64,000 bases of DNA, taken from assembly GCF_011039085.1 (NCBI RefSeq), contig NZ_JAAKEI010000005.1, positions 57,648 through 121,647 on the forward strand, given 5' to 3'. Numbering within the stretch: the stretch's first letter is position 1; every line of letters begins with the position of its first letter. This DNA comes from Desulfovibrio sp. ZJ369 (GTDB taxonomy: Bacteria > Desulfobacterota > Desulfovibrionia > Desulfovibrionales > Desulfovibrionaceae). Shown piece after piece: positions 45,513-52,812 of this stretch. The notes below the pieces were generated by a model. The model had not been told where the DNA came from. It saw nothing but the letters and a program-made list of their open reading frames with translations, and did no database searches. A program made the position numbers and the translations under genes.

Positions 45513-45797
45513 TGTTTAGTCCCACAGTGAAGAGGTGGGGCTCAACACTGTATCTTTGCGCTTCGATTTCCCATCCGGACCTGCTGAAGTCATGGGGAGA
45601 TTTTAGCGTTTTCAGCGGGTTGCGTCCATGCTTGCCAGAAGACTGCATCAGGCATATGAAAAAAACCTCTTCTCCCCGAATCCCGCGAGGCAAGGCATGA
45701 AGGAGGCGCGGCGCGCGTTCCGGGTATATAGCAGAAAAATTACGTTTTCGGCCGGGCGCGCCGTGGGAGCGGCTTTTACCAGTCAAGGACAGCAGGA

Positions 45798-47348
45798 ATG
45801 CATGAGCACAGCCAGTATTTGAAGCGCATCCTCTTGAGCCGCGTGTACGACGTGGCCGTGGAAACCCCTTTGGACGAAGCCGTGAGCCTTTCGCGGCGTC
45901 TGGGCAACAAAGTGTTGCTCAAGCGCGAGGACTTGCAGCCGGTTTTTTCCTTCAAGCTGCGCGGCGCGTACAACAAAATGGCGCGTCTGACGCCCGATGA
46001 GTTGCGCCGTGGGGTCATCGCGGCCTCAGCGGGCAACCATGCCCAGGGGGTCGCGCTCTCAGCCAGGCGTCTGGGCTGCGAGGCCACCATCGTCATGCCG
46101 GTGACGACCCCGGCCATCAAAATTGCCGCCGTGCGGCGGCTGGGCGGGCAGGTGGTGCTTTTTGGCGAATCTTTCAGCGACGCCTGGCTGCACACGCAGG
46201 ATTTGATCCGGCAGAGCGGCTGCATTTTTATTCCGCCTTTTGAGGATCCGGACGTGATTGCCGGGCAGGGCACCATCGGCATGGAGATTCTGCGTCAGCA
46301 TCCCGGCGAGATCCACGCGGTCTTTGTGCCCATCGGCGGCGGCGGCCTGGCCGCGGGCGTGGCCGCCTACATCAAGCATCTGCGGCCGGAGATCCAGGTC
46401 ATTGGCGTGGAGCCGGTGGATTCCGACGCCATGCGCCGTTCGATTGTGGCCGGCTATCCGGTGGAATTGAGCGACGTGGGCCTGTTCGCCGACGGCGTGG
46501 CCGTGAAGGTGGTGGGCGAGGAAACGTTCGCGCTGTGCCGCGATCTGCTGGATGATATCATCACCGTGGACACGGACGCCATCTGCGGGGCCATCAAGGA
46601 TATTTTCGAGGATACCCGCGTGGTGGCCGAACCCGCCGGGGCGCTCTCCCTGGCCGGGTTGCGCGCCTATGTGGCCGCCGGAGGGGCCACGGGAATCCGC
46701 GACGCCACCCTGGTGGCCATCGTCAGCGGCGCGAACATGAATTTCGACCGCCTGAGCCATGTGGTGGACCGCTCGGAAATCGGCGCGGAGCGCGAGGCTT
46801 TGCTGGCTGTGACCATACCGGAAAAAGTGGGCAGCTTCCGCCAGCTCTGCACGGCCATCGGCAAGCGCAACATCACCGAGCTCTGCACCCGTTTTTCGGA
46901 CCCGGAAGTGGCCAGGGTGCTGGTGGGCATCAAGATCAACGGGCGCGAGGATGTGGCCGAGGTGCTGGCCGAGTTGCAGTCGCACGGGCTTGGGGCCTGC
47001 GATCTCACGGATAACGAGCTGGCCAAGACGCATCTGCGCCATCTTGTCGGCGGCAATGCCCCGCAGCTCCGCAACGAGCGGCTGATCCGCTTTACCTTTC
47101 CGGAACGGCCGGGCGCGCTTCTGGATTTCATGGATGCCATGCGCGTGGATCTCAGCATCACGCTTTTTCAATACCGGTACCACGGCGCGGACTTTGGCAG
47201 GGTGTTGGTGGGCTTCGAGGTCCCGGACGGCCAGCGCGAGGCTTTTGAAGACTTTCTGGCGCGCGTGGAGCGCATGGGCTACCCGCATGTGGAGGAGTCG
47301 GATAATCCGGCCTACAAGCTTTTCCTGGGCTGGCACGATGCGCAGTAG
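45798..47348 (+). CDS. ilvA: Threonine ammonia-lyase, biosynthetic
   Basis: Deaminates threonine to 2-oxobutanoate, the first step to isoleucine. 516 residues: a PLP-dependent catalytic domain with Schiff-base K53 (VFSFKLRGAYNK) and the phosphate cup GGGGLAAG, then two C-terminal ACT-like regulatory domains (about 335-410 and 430-505), which mark the allosteric, isoleucine-sensitive enzyme rather than the short catabolic form. GCAGGA precedes ATG 45798. The TAG stop overlaps a repeat. Confidence 0.96.
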   Translation: MHEHSQYLKRILLSRVYDVAVETPLDEAVSLSRRLGNKVLLKREDLQPVFSFKLRGAYNKMARLTPDELRRGVIAASAGNHAQGVALSARRLGCEATIVMPVTTPAIKIAAVRRLGGQVVLFGESFSDAWLHTQDLIRQSGCIFIPPFEDPDVIAGQGTIGMEILRQHPGEIHAVFVPIGGGGLAAGVAAYIKHLRPEIQVIGVEPVDSDAMRRSIVAGYPVELSDVGLFADGVAVKVVGEETFALCRDLLDDIITVDTDAICGAIKDIFEDTRVVAEPAGALSLAGLRAYVAAGGATGIRDATLVAIVSGANMNFDRLSHVVDRSEIGAEREALLAVTIPEKVGSFRQLCTAIGKRNITELCTRFSDPEVARVLVGIKINGREDVAEVLAELQSHGLGACDLTDNELAKTHLRHLVGGNAPQLRNERLIRFTFPERPGALLDFMDAMRVDLSITLFQYRYHGADFGRVLVGFEVPDGQREAFEDFLARVERMGYPHVEESDNPAYKLFLGWHDAQ

Positions 47349-47382
47349 AGCGTTGAGAGCATTTTCAAAGGGAAAATGCTCC
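47347..47382. repeat. AGAGC-family repeat after ilvA
   Basis: It starts AGAGCGTTGAGAGC in the ilvA stop codon. GAGCATTTTC and GGAAAATGCTC form a hairpin with an AAAG loop. It lies on the left side of the AT-rich gene at 47423. Confidence 0.7.
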
Positions 47383-47422
47383 CAGTACTGTTCACATTAG
47401 ACATATAAATAAAAGGTCATCT

Positions 47423-47926
47423 ATGATAAGCAAAAAATCAGCTTCTGCCAACAATACCTGTATCCGCCTTCGCGTCGAATTACTTACTGGTGCGGGGTAT
47501 GAATTTGAAGATAACTATATTGTTCGCGTCATTGATATGCGGTCAAAACATACCCTTGATAAGTTACACGAGGCACTCTTCAAAGCCTTTGATCGCTATG
47601 ACAACCATATGTATGAATTCTCCTTTGGAGCGGATCAACCTTACGATGAGAACGCCGTGCGCTATGGCGTAGCGATGGATGACAATGATTTGCCATCCCC
47701 CGATAAAAACAAGCTTCGTAACGCGTCCAAGACCTCTTTGGCATCCTTAGAGCTTAAGCCTGGCGACGTATTTTACTACCTCTTCGATTTTGGAGATGAC
47801 TGGTGGCATCGAATCACTGTTGAAAATGTAGATATGCCCGCGAAAACTGGTCGCCGTTACCCGTTGCTCATAGAAAAGCACGGAGAAAGCCCTGACCAGT
47901 ATGAAGATTTCGATGAGGAAAAATAG
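47423..47926 (+). CDS. Plasmid pRiA4b ORF-3-like protein (PF07929 type)
   Basis: 167 residues. The segment FYYLFDFGDDWWHRI and the preceding IRLRVEL and KLHEALFKAFDRYDNHMYEF fit the pRiA4b ORF-3 / IS1096 TnpR-like family, whose function is not established. AAAGG lies upstream of ATG 47423. The gene is visibly richer in A and T and uses AT-ending codons unlike its neighbours, suggesting recent arrival. It lies between two AGAGC-family repeats. It is not itself a transposase. Confidence 0.82.
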   Translation: MISKKSASANNTCIRLRVELLTGAGYEFEDNYIVRVIDMRSKHTLDKLHEALFKAFDRYDNHMYEFSFGADQPYDENAVRYGVAMDDNDLPSPDKNKLRNASKTSLASLELKPGDVFYYLFDFGDDWWHRITVENVDMPAKTGRRYPLLIEKHGESPDQYEDFDEEK

Positions 47927-47953
47927 CCGGTCACGGTATCACCGTTCACAGTT

Positions 47954-47988
47954 AGAGCGTTTTGCTGATTTCATTGGCAAAACGCTCT
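47954..47988. repeat. AGAGC-family palindrome after the pRiA4b-like gene
   Basis: AGAGCGTTTTGC / GCAAAACGCTCT, 12-bp perfect arms with an 11-base loop. It sits between convergent genes (47423 + and 48030 -). A fragment of the second repeat family (ATGCGTCAGCCCTG, 47991-48004) follows directly. Confidence 0.85.
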
Positions 47989-48029
47989 GGATGCGTCAGC
48001 CCTGAGGGCAAAGACGTTCCAGGCCGCGT

Positions 48030-48533
48030 TTACCTGCCGAGCAGCTCCCTGGCATCAGGCTGCAATCCTTTGAGGCTGGCAATGATTTTGTCGGCGCCCA
48101 GATTGTGCGGATCCTGCGCAATGATGATCAGAATCCGTTCGGGCGTGGCCGTTACATAATTGTTGGCCCGTGCCTTGAAGGATTGGCTGCGGGGTTCCCC
48201 GGCAAAGCGCCAGAAATTGCCTTGCTTGCGGGGTTCGGAAGCATCGCTCTGCAAGTCCGCCATCTTTTTGGCAAAATTTTCCGCGCTGTCTTTGGGGAGA
48301 TTGGGCAGCAGAAAAATGCTTACCTGGGCCAGGAATTTTTCACCGGCTTCGTCGCGCTTGCCCAGCACCAGCATGTATTCGTCGTCCCGCCCGACGCTGA
48401 AGGCCGTTTGCTCCTCGCCGGTCCAGCCCTGGGGCAGATCCACGCTGAATTTGCTGAAGGCGCGATTTTCAGCCGGAACCTCGGCCGCACAGCAAAGCAA
48501 AAAGAGAGAAAAAAACAAGAGAAGACGCACCAT
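48030..48533 (-). CDS. Exported protein of unknown function
   Basis: 167 residues. MVRLLLFFSLFLLCCAAEVPA is a cleavable signal peptide. The mature part (FSKFSVDLPQGWTGEEQTAFSVGRDDEYMLVLGK... AKKMADLQSDASEPRKQGNFWRFAG) resembles small periplasmic proteins of the PsbP/DcrB-like fold, but I cannot assign a family. GAGG lies upstream of ATG 48533; the longer frame is rejected. No operon partner is evident. Confidence 0.75.
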   Translation of the reverse strand: MVRLLLFFSLFLLCCAAEVPAENRAFSKFSVDLPQGWTGEEQTAFSVGRDDEYMLVLGKRDEAGEKFLAQVSIFLLPNLPKDSAENFAKKMADLQSDASEPRKQGNFWRFAGEPRSQSFKARANNYVTATPERILIIIAQDPHNLGADKIIASLKGLQPDARELLGR

Positions 48534-48933
48534 AAACGACCTCGTGGAGTTGCGCAGCGACCGCACTGCGGTCGAGCCGGGAGAGAAGTTACCCACGTTG
48601 CGCTTGAATGTGGGCGCAAGCCTTTTTGCATCAGGCTTTCGGCAGTCAGTAAAGCGCGCCCATGACGCATTCATTCGCTAGAGTATATTGAATTGCATAA
48701 CAAATACAGCATAACAACAGCAGGCTCAGAGAGCAAGTGCATCCTGTTTCTTTTATCCGGCGAAAGGCTCGCAGGTATGAATATTTTTGCCAGAGGCATT
48801 GCATGATCCGGAAAAAATGAAGCACTGCCCGGAGCTGAGCAGATTGAAACGGACCGCTGAACCTGGAGCATATTGCTTTTGAAACGCTCGCTACTTTCAT
48901 GAGCAAAACGCTCTACAAAGACGCTCCGGCGCG
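48534..48933. other. Repeat-bearing intergenic region
   Basis: No gene is seen. Bases 48555-48576 (GACCGCACTGCGGTC core) are palindromic. Bases 48865-48914 form another AGAGC-family copy. The AT-rich stretch 48680-48780 shows short frames only. Confidence 0.45.
48865..48914. repeat. AGAGC-family repeat, diverged copy
   Basis: GGAGCATATTGCTTTTGAAACG ... then GAGCAAAACGCTCT. The left end matches the copy beside the EF-hand gene (36822), while the right arm matches the AGAGCGTTTTGC subtype, so it seems to be a junction of two ends. Confidence 0.6.
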
Positions 48934-50346
48934 CTATTCCGCTTGCCGCTTCCGGAGCGTGCCTTGGTTCTTGATTGGCTGATGTTCCCAACGTGAAAGA
49001 GCCGTGAGAATCTGGCGATCCAGCCGTTTCTTATAGCCGGGCAAAGGGCGTTGCCTGCGCTCGCGAGCCAGCGAATGATGCACGGCCAGCAGGTTTTCCC
49101 TGGCACAGCGCAGAATAGTGCCGTGCGTGTCGCCCGCGGCCAAGGGCTTGAGGCTCAGGCGGCAAACCCAGGCAAGGCAGGAGTTGCGCGTGCTCAGGGC
49201 TGTAAAATCCTCAAAGAGGATCTCCTGCCGGAATGCTTCCCAGTTGATGAAAAAGCGCTGCAGGAAGCGTTGCTGGCGGCCCGGATCCGACGGACTCCAG
49301 CGGGCCAGGCAATAGGCCCTGATTGTTTTGACATAGGGCGGTTCGGCGGGGTCGGCGTGCTGCAGCAGCCAGGCCCGCAAGGGGCCGGGGCTGGTCAGGC
49401 GCGCTCCGTAAAGCATGGCGGTGGCGCGGACGTCCGGGTCCGGGTCGGCAAAGAGGGCTTTCAGGGCCTGGGCCATCCGGCGGGCGCAGAAAGGCAGCGG
49501 CAGCCCAGGTTCCGCGCGCCCAGGGGCTTGCGCGGCCCGCCATTTGGCCCTGGCCTGCGGGGCATAGTCGGGCGCGTTGACGCGGGCCAGTCGCTGAAGG
49601 ACTGTGAGCGCAAGACTGTCGTCGTAACGGCAGAGCGCACGCTCCCAGTTGAGCAGGCGGGTCAGCTCCCGGGGCGTGCCGGGAAAGGCGCGCACAAATT
49701 CCCTGTTCAGATCCGGAAATGCCGTTTCGCCGTTCCAGGCGATGATCGCGGCCAGCTTGAGCAGGCGCGCCTCGGTCGGGTCGTTGGGGCGCAGACTGCG
49801 CAGCGCGGCCTCCGCCTTGGGCGCATAGGCCATATCGCGAGCCAGCAGCAGCGCGCCCACGCTGACGACGGGATCAGGGGAACGGCTCAATTCCAGCAGA
49901 TCTTCACAACCCCAGGCGTTGGCCGCCGCATAGATTTTTTCCGCAACGCGGATTTGCCGGGTGGGCTCCAGCGCGCGCAGGCAGCGGCGCGCCTTGTGCC
50001 GCACAGGACGGTCCTGCGCCTGGGACAGGCCCAAAAGCCAATCCAGGAGCGCGCTTTCGCCCTCCGCGCCAGGCGCGCTCCGCTCACGGCGCAGCACAGC
50101 GGCAAAAGCCTCGGCATCGGTGGGAAAGGCAGCGATAAAGGCCAGTTGTGCGGCGGCGTTGTCCGGTTCGGCGCGGGCCGGGCCGTATGCCGCGGCAAGG
50201 CGGCCCCAGATCGCCGCCTCCCGCAGGCCGGGAATGTTTTCCGCCTGCGGGCCGGGCACAATGCCGCGCGCGCTTGCAGGCGGCCAGAGCAGGCAGCAGG
50301 TTGTCCAGCAGAAAAGGATCAGGGGCAGTGGAAGCGAAGCATGCAT
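48934..50346 (-). CDS. Exported helical-repeat protein of unknown function
   Basis: 470 residues from ATG 50346. The N-terminus (MHASLPLPLILFCWTTCCLLWPPASA) is a likely signal peptide. The rest is alanine- and leucine-rich, with evenly spaced helices and repeated 'DPV/DPD ... ARD/ATAMLYGARL' patterns like HEAT repeats. I cannot name it. The start lies five bases after the stop of the membrane protein gene upstream, so the two form an operon. Confidence 0.75.
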   Translation of the reverse strand: MHASLPLPLILFCWTTCCLLWPPASARGIVPGPQAENIPGLREAAIWGRLAAAYGPARAEPDNAAAQLAFIAAFPTDAEAFAAVLRRERSAPGAEGESALLDWLLGLSQAQDRPVRHKARRCLRALEPTRQIRVAEKIYAAANAWGCEDLLELSRSPDPVVSVGALLLARDMAYAPKAEAALRSLRPNDPTEARLLKLAAIIAWNGETAFPDLNREFVRAFPGTPRELTRLLNWERALCRYDDSLALTVLQRLARVNAPDYAPQARAKWRAAQAPGRAEPGLPLPFCARRMAQALKALFADPDPDVRATAMLYGARLTSPGPLRAWLLQHADPAEPPYVKTIRAYCLARWSPSDPGRQQRFLQRFFINWEAFRQEILFEDFTALSTRNSCLAWVCRLSLKPLAAGDTHGTILRCARENLLAVHHSLARERRQRPLPGYKKRLDRQILTALSRWEHQPIKNQGTLRKRQAE

Positions 50347-50350
50347 ACCG

Positions 50351-51310
50351 TCAACCGGGGAACACAAAATTTCGGATAAAAGGATAACTCGCCCGCGCCA
50401 GCAGGAGGAACAGGCCCAGGAATATGAGAGTGTTGCAGCGCAGGGGCCGGGGCAGGGCGAAGAGCGTGCTCCAGCAGGCTACTGCCGCGGTGAGCAGCGC
50501 CAGGGGAGGGATCTGCGGCCCAAGCCAGCCCGGCAGGCCGTTCCCGCGCAATGCAAAGCCGATGACCAGACCCCAGCGGTCCAGGCAAAAAGGAATATAG
50601 CCGATCATGGCCCAAAGCGCGCACCAGCGCGCCGCCCGTTGCGCGTCCTGCGCGTTCGGGCCGTCCGGCATGGAGGGCCGCGCAACGGCCAGGAAAAACA
50701 GCGCCAGGGCCCCGGCAGGCGCAAAGGCCATGAAATAATTGTGCAGCGCATTGGAAAAGACGGCGAAAAAAACCGCCTGCGCGGTCAGGCCCGCGGGCAG
50801 ACCGGCAAAGGGCCAGTTCTGCGTCACATAACTTGCAAAAAAGCAGCCTGCTGCCAGCAGGCTGAGTTGCAACCTGTCCCTGACAGCGGCCGTGGTGTAG
50901 CGATCCTCCTCCGCGTTTCGCCGTAGTGGCGGCAGGGGCGCGCGGGCGCAGGCGCGCTTGAGCAGCCAGGCGCAGAAAAGGCCTGCCAGCCAGACAAGGG
51001 CGGTCAGCGTGATGGGCAGCATGGCGGGAGCCAGAGGCGAAACGGGCATGGGGGCAGTGTTCACGCCGCGTAGCGTGTACAGAAGCGTCAGATAGCTGCC
51101 GCCCATTGCCGGCAGCCCCAGCCAGGCCAGAGCGTAGCCCAGGCGGGCCAGCCGCGCGGCGCCGGATGCGCAGAGCCGGGCCTGCCCGCGCCGCCCGATC
51201 AGCAGCGTCAGGGCCGTAATCAGCGGCAGCGTGGACGCGGCGCAGGTTCCGACGCCCAGCAGGGCATGACACCAGCGCCAGAGGTCAAGCCAAAGCGGAA
51301 GATCTTGCAT
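50351..51310 (-). CDS. Polytopic membrane protein of unknown function
   Basis: 319 residues with about eight to nine hydrophobic helices from the N-terminus (LWRWCHALLGVGTCAASTLPLITALTLL) onward. Two histidines near the membrane (HALLG, NALHNYF) could be heme ligands, but this is speculation. ATG 51310 has a weak ribosome binding site. The stop is 4 bases before the exported helical-repeat protein. No match to a known family comes to mind. Confidence 0.75.
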   Translation of the reverse strand: MQDLPLWLDLWRWCHALLGVGTCAASTLPLITALTLLIGRRGQARLCASGAARLARLGYALAWLGLPAMGGSYLTLLYTLRGVNTAPMPVSPLAPAMLPITLTALVWLAGLFCAWLLKRACARAPLPPLRRNAEEDRYTTAAVRDRLQLSLLAAGCFFASYVTQNWPFAGLPAGLTAQAVFFAVFSNALHNYFMAFAPAGALALFFLAVARPSMPDGPNAQDAQRAARWCALWAMIGYIPFCLDRWGLVIGFALRGNGLPGWLGPQIPPLALLTAAVACWSTLFALPRPLRCNTLIFLGLFLLLARASYPFIRNFVFPG

Positions 51311-51366
51311 GCCGCTTTGTATCCTGTGACAGAGCCGACTGCAAGGTGTGCGGGCCGGGAAGCCGG

Positions 51367-51397
51367 GGCTGCCGCATCTTATGCGTCGGCCCTGCCG
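51367..51397. repeat. ATGCGTC-family hairpin before mntP
   Basis: GGCTGCCGCAT / ATGCGTCGGCC with a CTT loop, then CTGCCG; a diverged copy of the hairpin at 21277-21308. Confidence 0.55.
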
Positions 51398-51413
51398 TCT
51401 TTCGCTTGCGGCC

Positions 51414-51442
51414 TTGCCCATTCACAGGCTTTTGCATATAGT
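51414..51442 (+). promoter_or_regulatory. Candidate sigma70 promoter of mntP
   Basis: TTGCCC (51414-51419), a 17-base spacer and TATAGT (51437-51442); predicted start about 28 bases before mntP. No yybP-ykoY manganese riboswitch is recognisable in this short leader. Confidence 0.5.
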
Positions 51443-51475
51443 CAGTAGCCGGTTTTTTGCCCAAAGGACAAGCGC

Positions 51476-52057
51476 ATGTCGTTATATACCGTAGTGTTGC
51501 TGGCTATAGCCCTGTCAATGGACGCCTTTGCCGTGGCCGTGGCCTCGGGCTGCTCCCTGCGCTCGCCGCAGCCGCGGCAGTACCTTCGGCTTTCGGTCGC
51601 CTTCGGTTTTTTTCAGTTTTCCATGCCGGTTCTGGGCTGGTATCTGGGGCAATCCGTGCGCGGCTACATGGAGGCCTGGGATCACTGGATCGCTTTCGGC
51701 CTGCTGGCCTGGGTCGGCGGCGCCATGCTGCGCTCGGCAGTTGCCGCGCTGAAAAAGCGGGAAACATCCTGCCCCGCGGTGGATCCCACCGCAGGCCGCA
51801 ATCTTTGGCTCTTGAGTCTGGCCACGAGCATTGACGCTCTGGCCGTGGGGCTCTCCTTTGCCATCTTGCAGCAGGCCATTTGGGGGCCGGCGGCGCTGAT
51901 CGGCATAATTTGCGCCGCAATCACGGGCTGCGGCGTATTTCTGGGGAAAACCCTGGCCCGGCTTTGCGCCTTGAACGGCTGGGCCGAGCTGCTCGGCGGC
52001 CTGACCCTGCTGGGCATTGCCGGCAATATTTTACGGGAGCACCATGTTTTCGGCTAG
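51476..52057 (+). CDS. mntP: Putative manganese efflux pump MntP (YebN)
   Basis: Exports Mn2+ through the inner membrane. 193 residues, six hydrophobic helices. The two conserved acidic motifs are LSMDAFAVAVASG (D16) and TSIDALAVGLSF (about D119), as in the family. AAAGGA precedes ATG 51476. The stop TAG coincides with the beginning of a repeat (TAGAGCGG). Confidence 0.93.
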   Translation: MSLYTVVLLAIALSMDAFAVAVASGCSLRSPQPRQYLRLSVAFGFFQFSMPVLGWYLGQSVRGYMEAWDHWIAFGLLAWVGGAMLRSAVAALKKRETSCPAVDPTAGRNLWLLSLATSIDALAVGLSFAILQQAIWGPAALIGIICAAITGCGVFLGKTLARLCALNGWAELLGGLTLLGIAGNILREHHVFG

Positions 52058-52089
52058 AGCGGTTTGCTGTTGAAAACGGCAACCGCTCT
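52056..52089. repeat. AGAGC-family palindrome after mntP
   Basis: The exact inverse of the 34-base palindrome at 14070 and 39569, followed by GGCGGCCGCGGG as in copies A and I. It looks like a solo end, or a truncated composite element. Confidence 0.8.
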
Positions 52090-52225
52090 GGCGGCCGCGG
52101 GCATTCCGATCCGTGCCTGCCGGCCCCAGGCGCGCGGCGGCATGCTTCAGCAGGCTGCCGCGGGCAATATCTTCTCGACGGATCACTTTTTTGACTGAGG
52201 GCACTGTAACCTTCAAGGAGAAATT

Positions 52226-52636
52226 ATGTCTACCATCAGCGCCACATATGCGGGCAATCTGCGCGTGGAGTCCGTGCACAATCAAAGCGGCTCCAAACTC
52301 GTCACCGACGCCCCGACTGACAATCACGGCAAGGGCGAGGCCTTTTCGCCCACGGATCTTTGCGCCGCGGCCCTGGGCGCCTGCGCCATGACCATCATCG
52401 GGCTCTATGCCGAAAAGCACAACGTGGACGTCACGGGCGCGCAAATGGAGATCACCAAGACCATGAGCGCGGATCCGCGCCGGATCGGCAAGCTGGAAGT
52501 GATTTTCAACATGCCGGACAGGCCCTATACCGAACAGCAGAAGGCAAGCATCGAACGCGCGGCGCATACCTGCCCTGTGCATTTGAGCCTGCATCCGGAC
52601 ATGGAGCAGGTCTTTATCTTCAATTGGAAACAATAA
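52226..52636 (+). CDS. OsmC/Ohr family protein
   Basis: 136 residues. The family reduces organic hydroperoxides with a Cys pair; here C53 (LGACAMT) and C116 (AHTCPVHLS) are in the expected places, with an extra C46. NHGKGEAFSPTDLCAAALGACAMT is the family signature. It resembles the YhfA-like branch more than Ohr. AAGGAG lies upstream of ATG 52226. A thiol-reducing partner is not nearby. Confidence 0.92.
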   Translation: MSTISATYAGNLRVESVHNQSGSKLVTDAPTDNHGKGEAFSPTDLCAAALGACAMTIIGLYAEKHNVDVTGAQMEITKTMSADPRRIGKLEVIFNMPDRPYTEQQKASIERAAHTCPVHLSLHPDMEQVFIFNWKQ

Positions 52637-52743
52637 ATAACGTCCGCAGGGCAATCTTTTGACGCCGTTGACGGCGTGCCTGTCGCCTGTTTTTTCCGGG
52701 CGCGGGCGCGCCAGCCTTGGGGGCAGGCCAGAACCGGACAGCC

Positions 52744-52773
52744 CTGGAGCAATTTCAACGCGGAACTGCTCCA
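52744..52773. repeat. AGAGC-family-like hairpin between osmC and the EAL gene
   Basis: CTGGAGCA / TGCTCCAG arms around ATTTCAACGCGGAAC. It is a decayed version of the AGAGCAATTTCA subtype, at a convergent gene junction. Confidence 0.5.
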
Positions 52774-52812
52774 GGGCGTAGTGAAAGGTATCAGAAAAAG
52801 CCTTGTTTTTCC

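Noticed and set aside
47423..47926. Transposase function for the pRiA4b-like gene
   Set aside because: Related proteins are annotated beside IS1096, but there is no DDE or serine/tyrosine recombinase motif.
51311..51475. yybP-ykoY manganese riboswitch before mntP
   Set aside because: The leader predicted from the promoter is too short and lacks the conserved motif bases.
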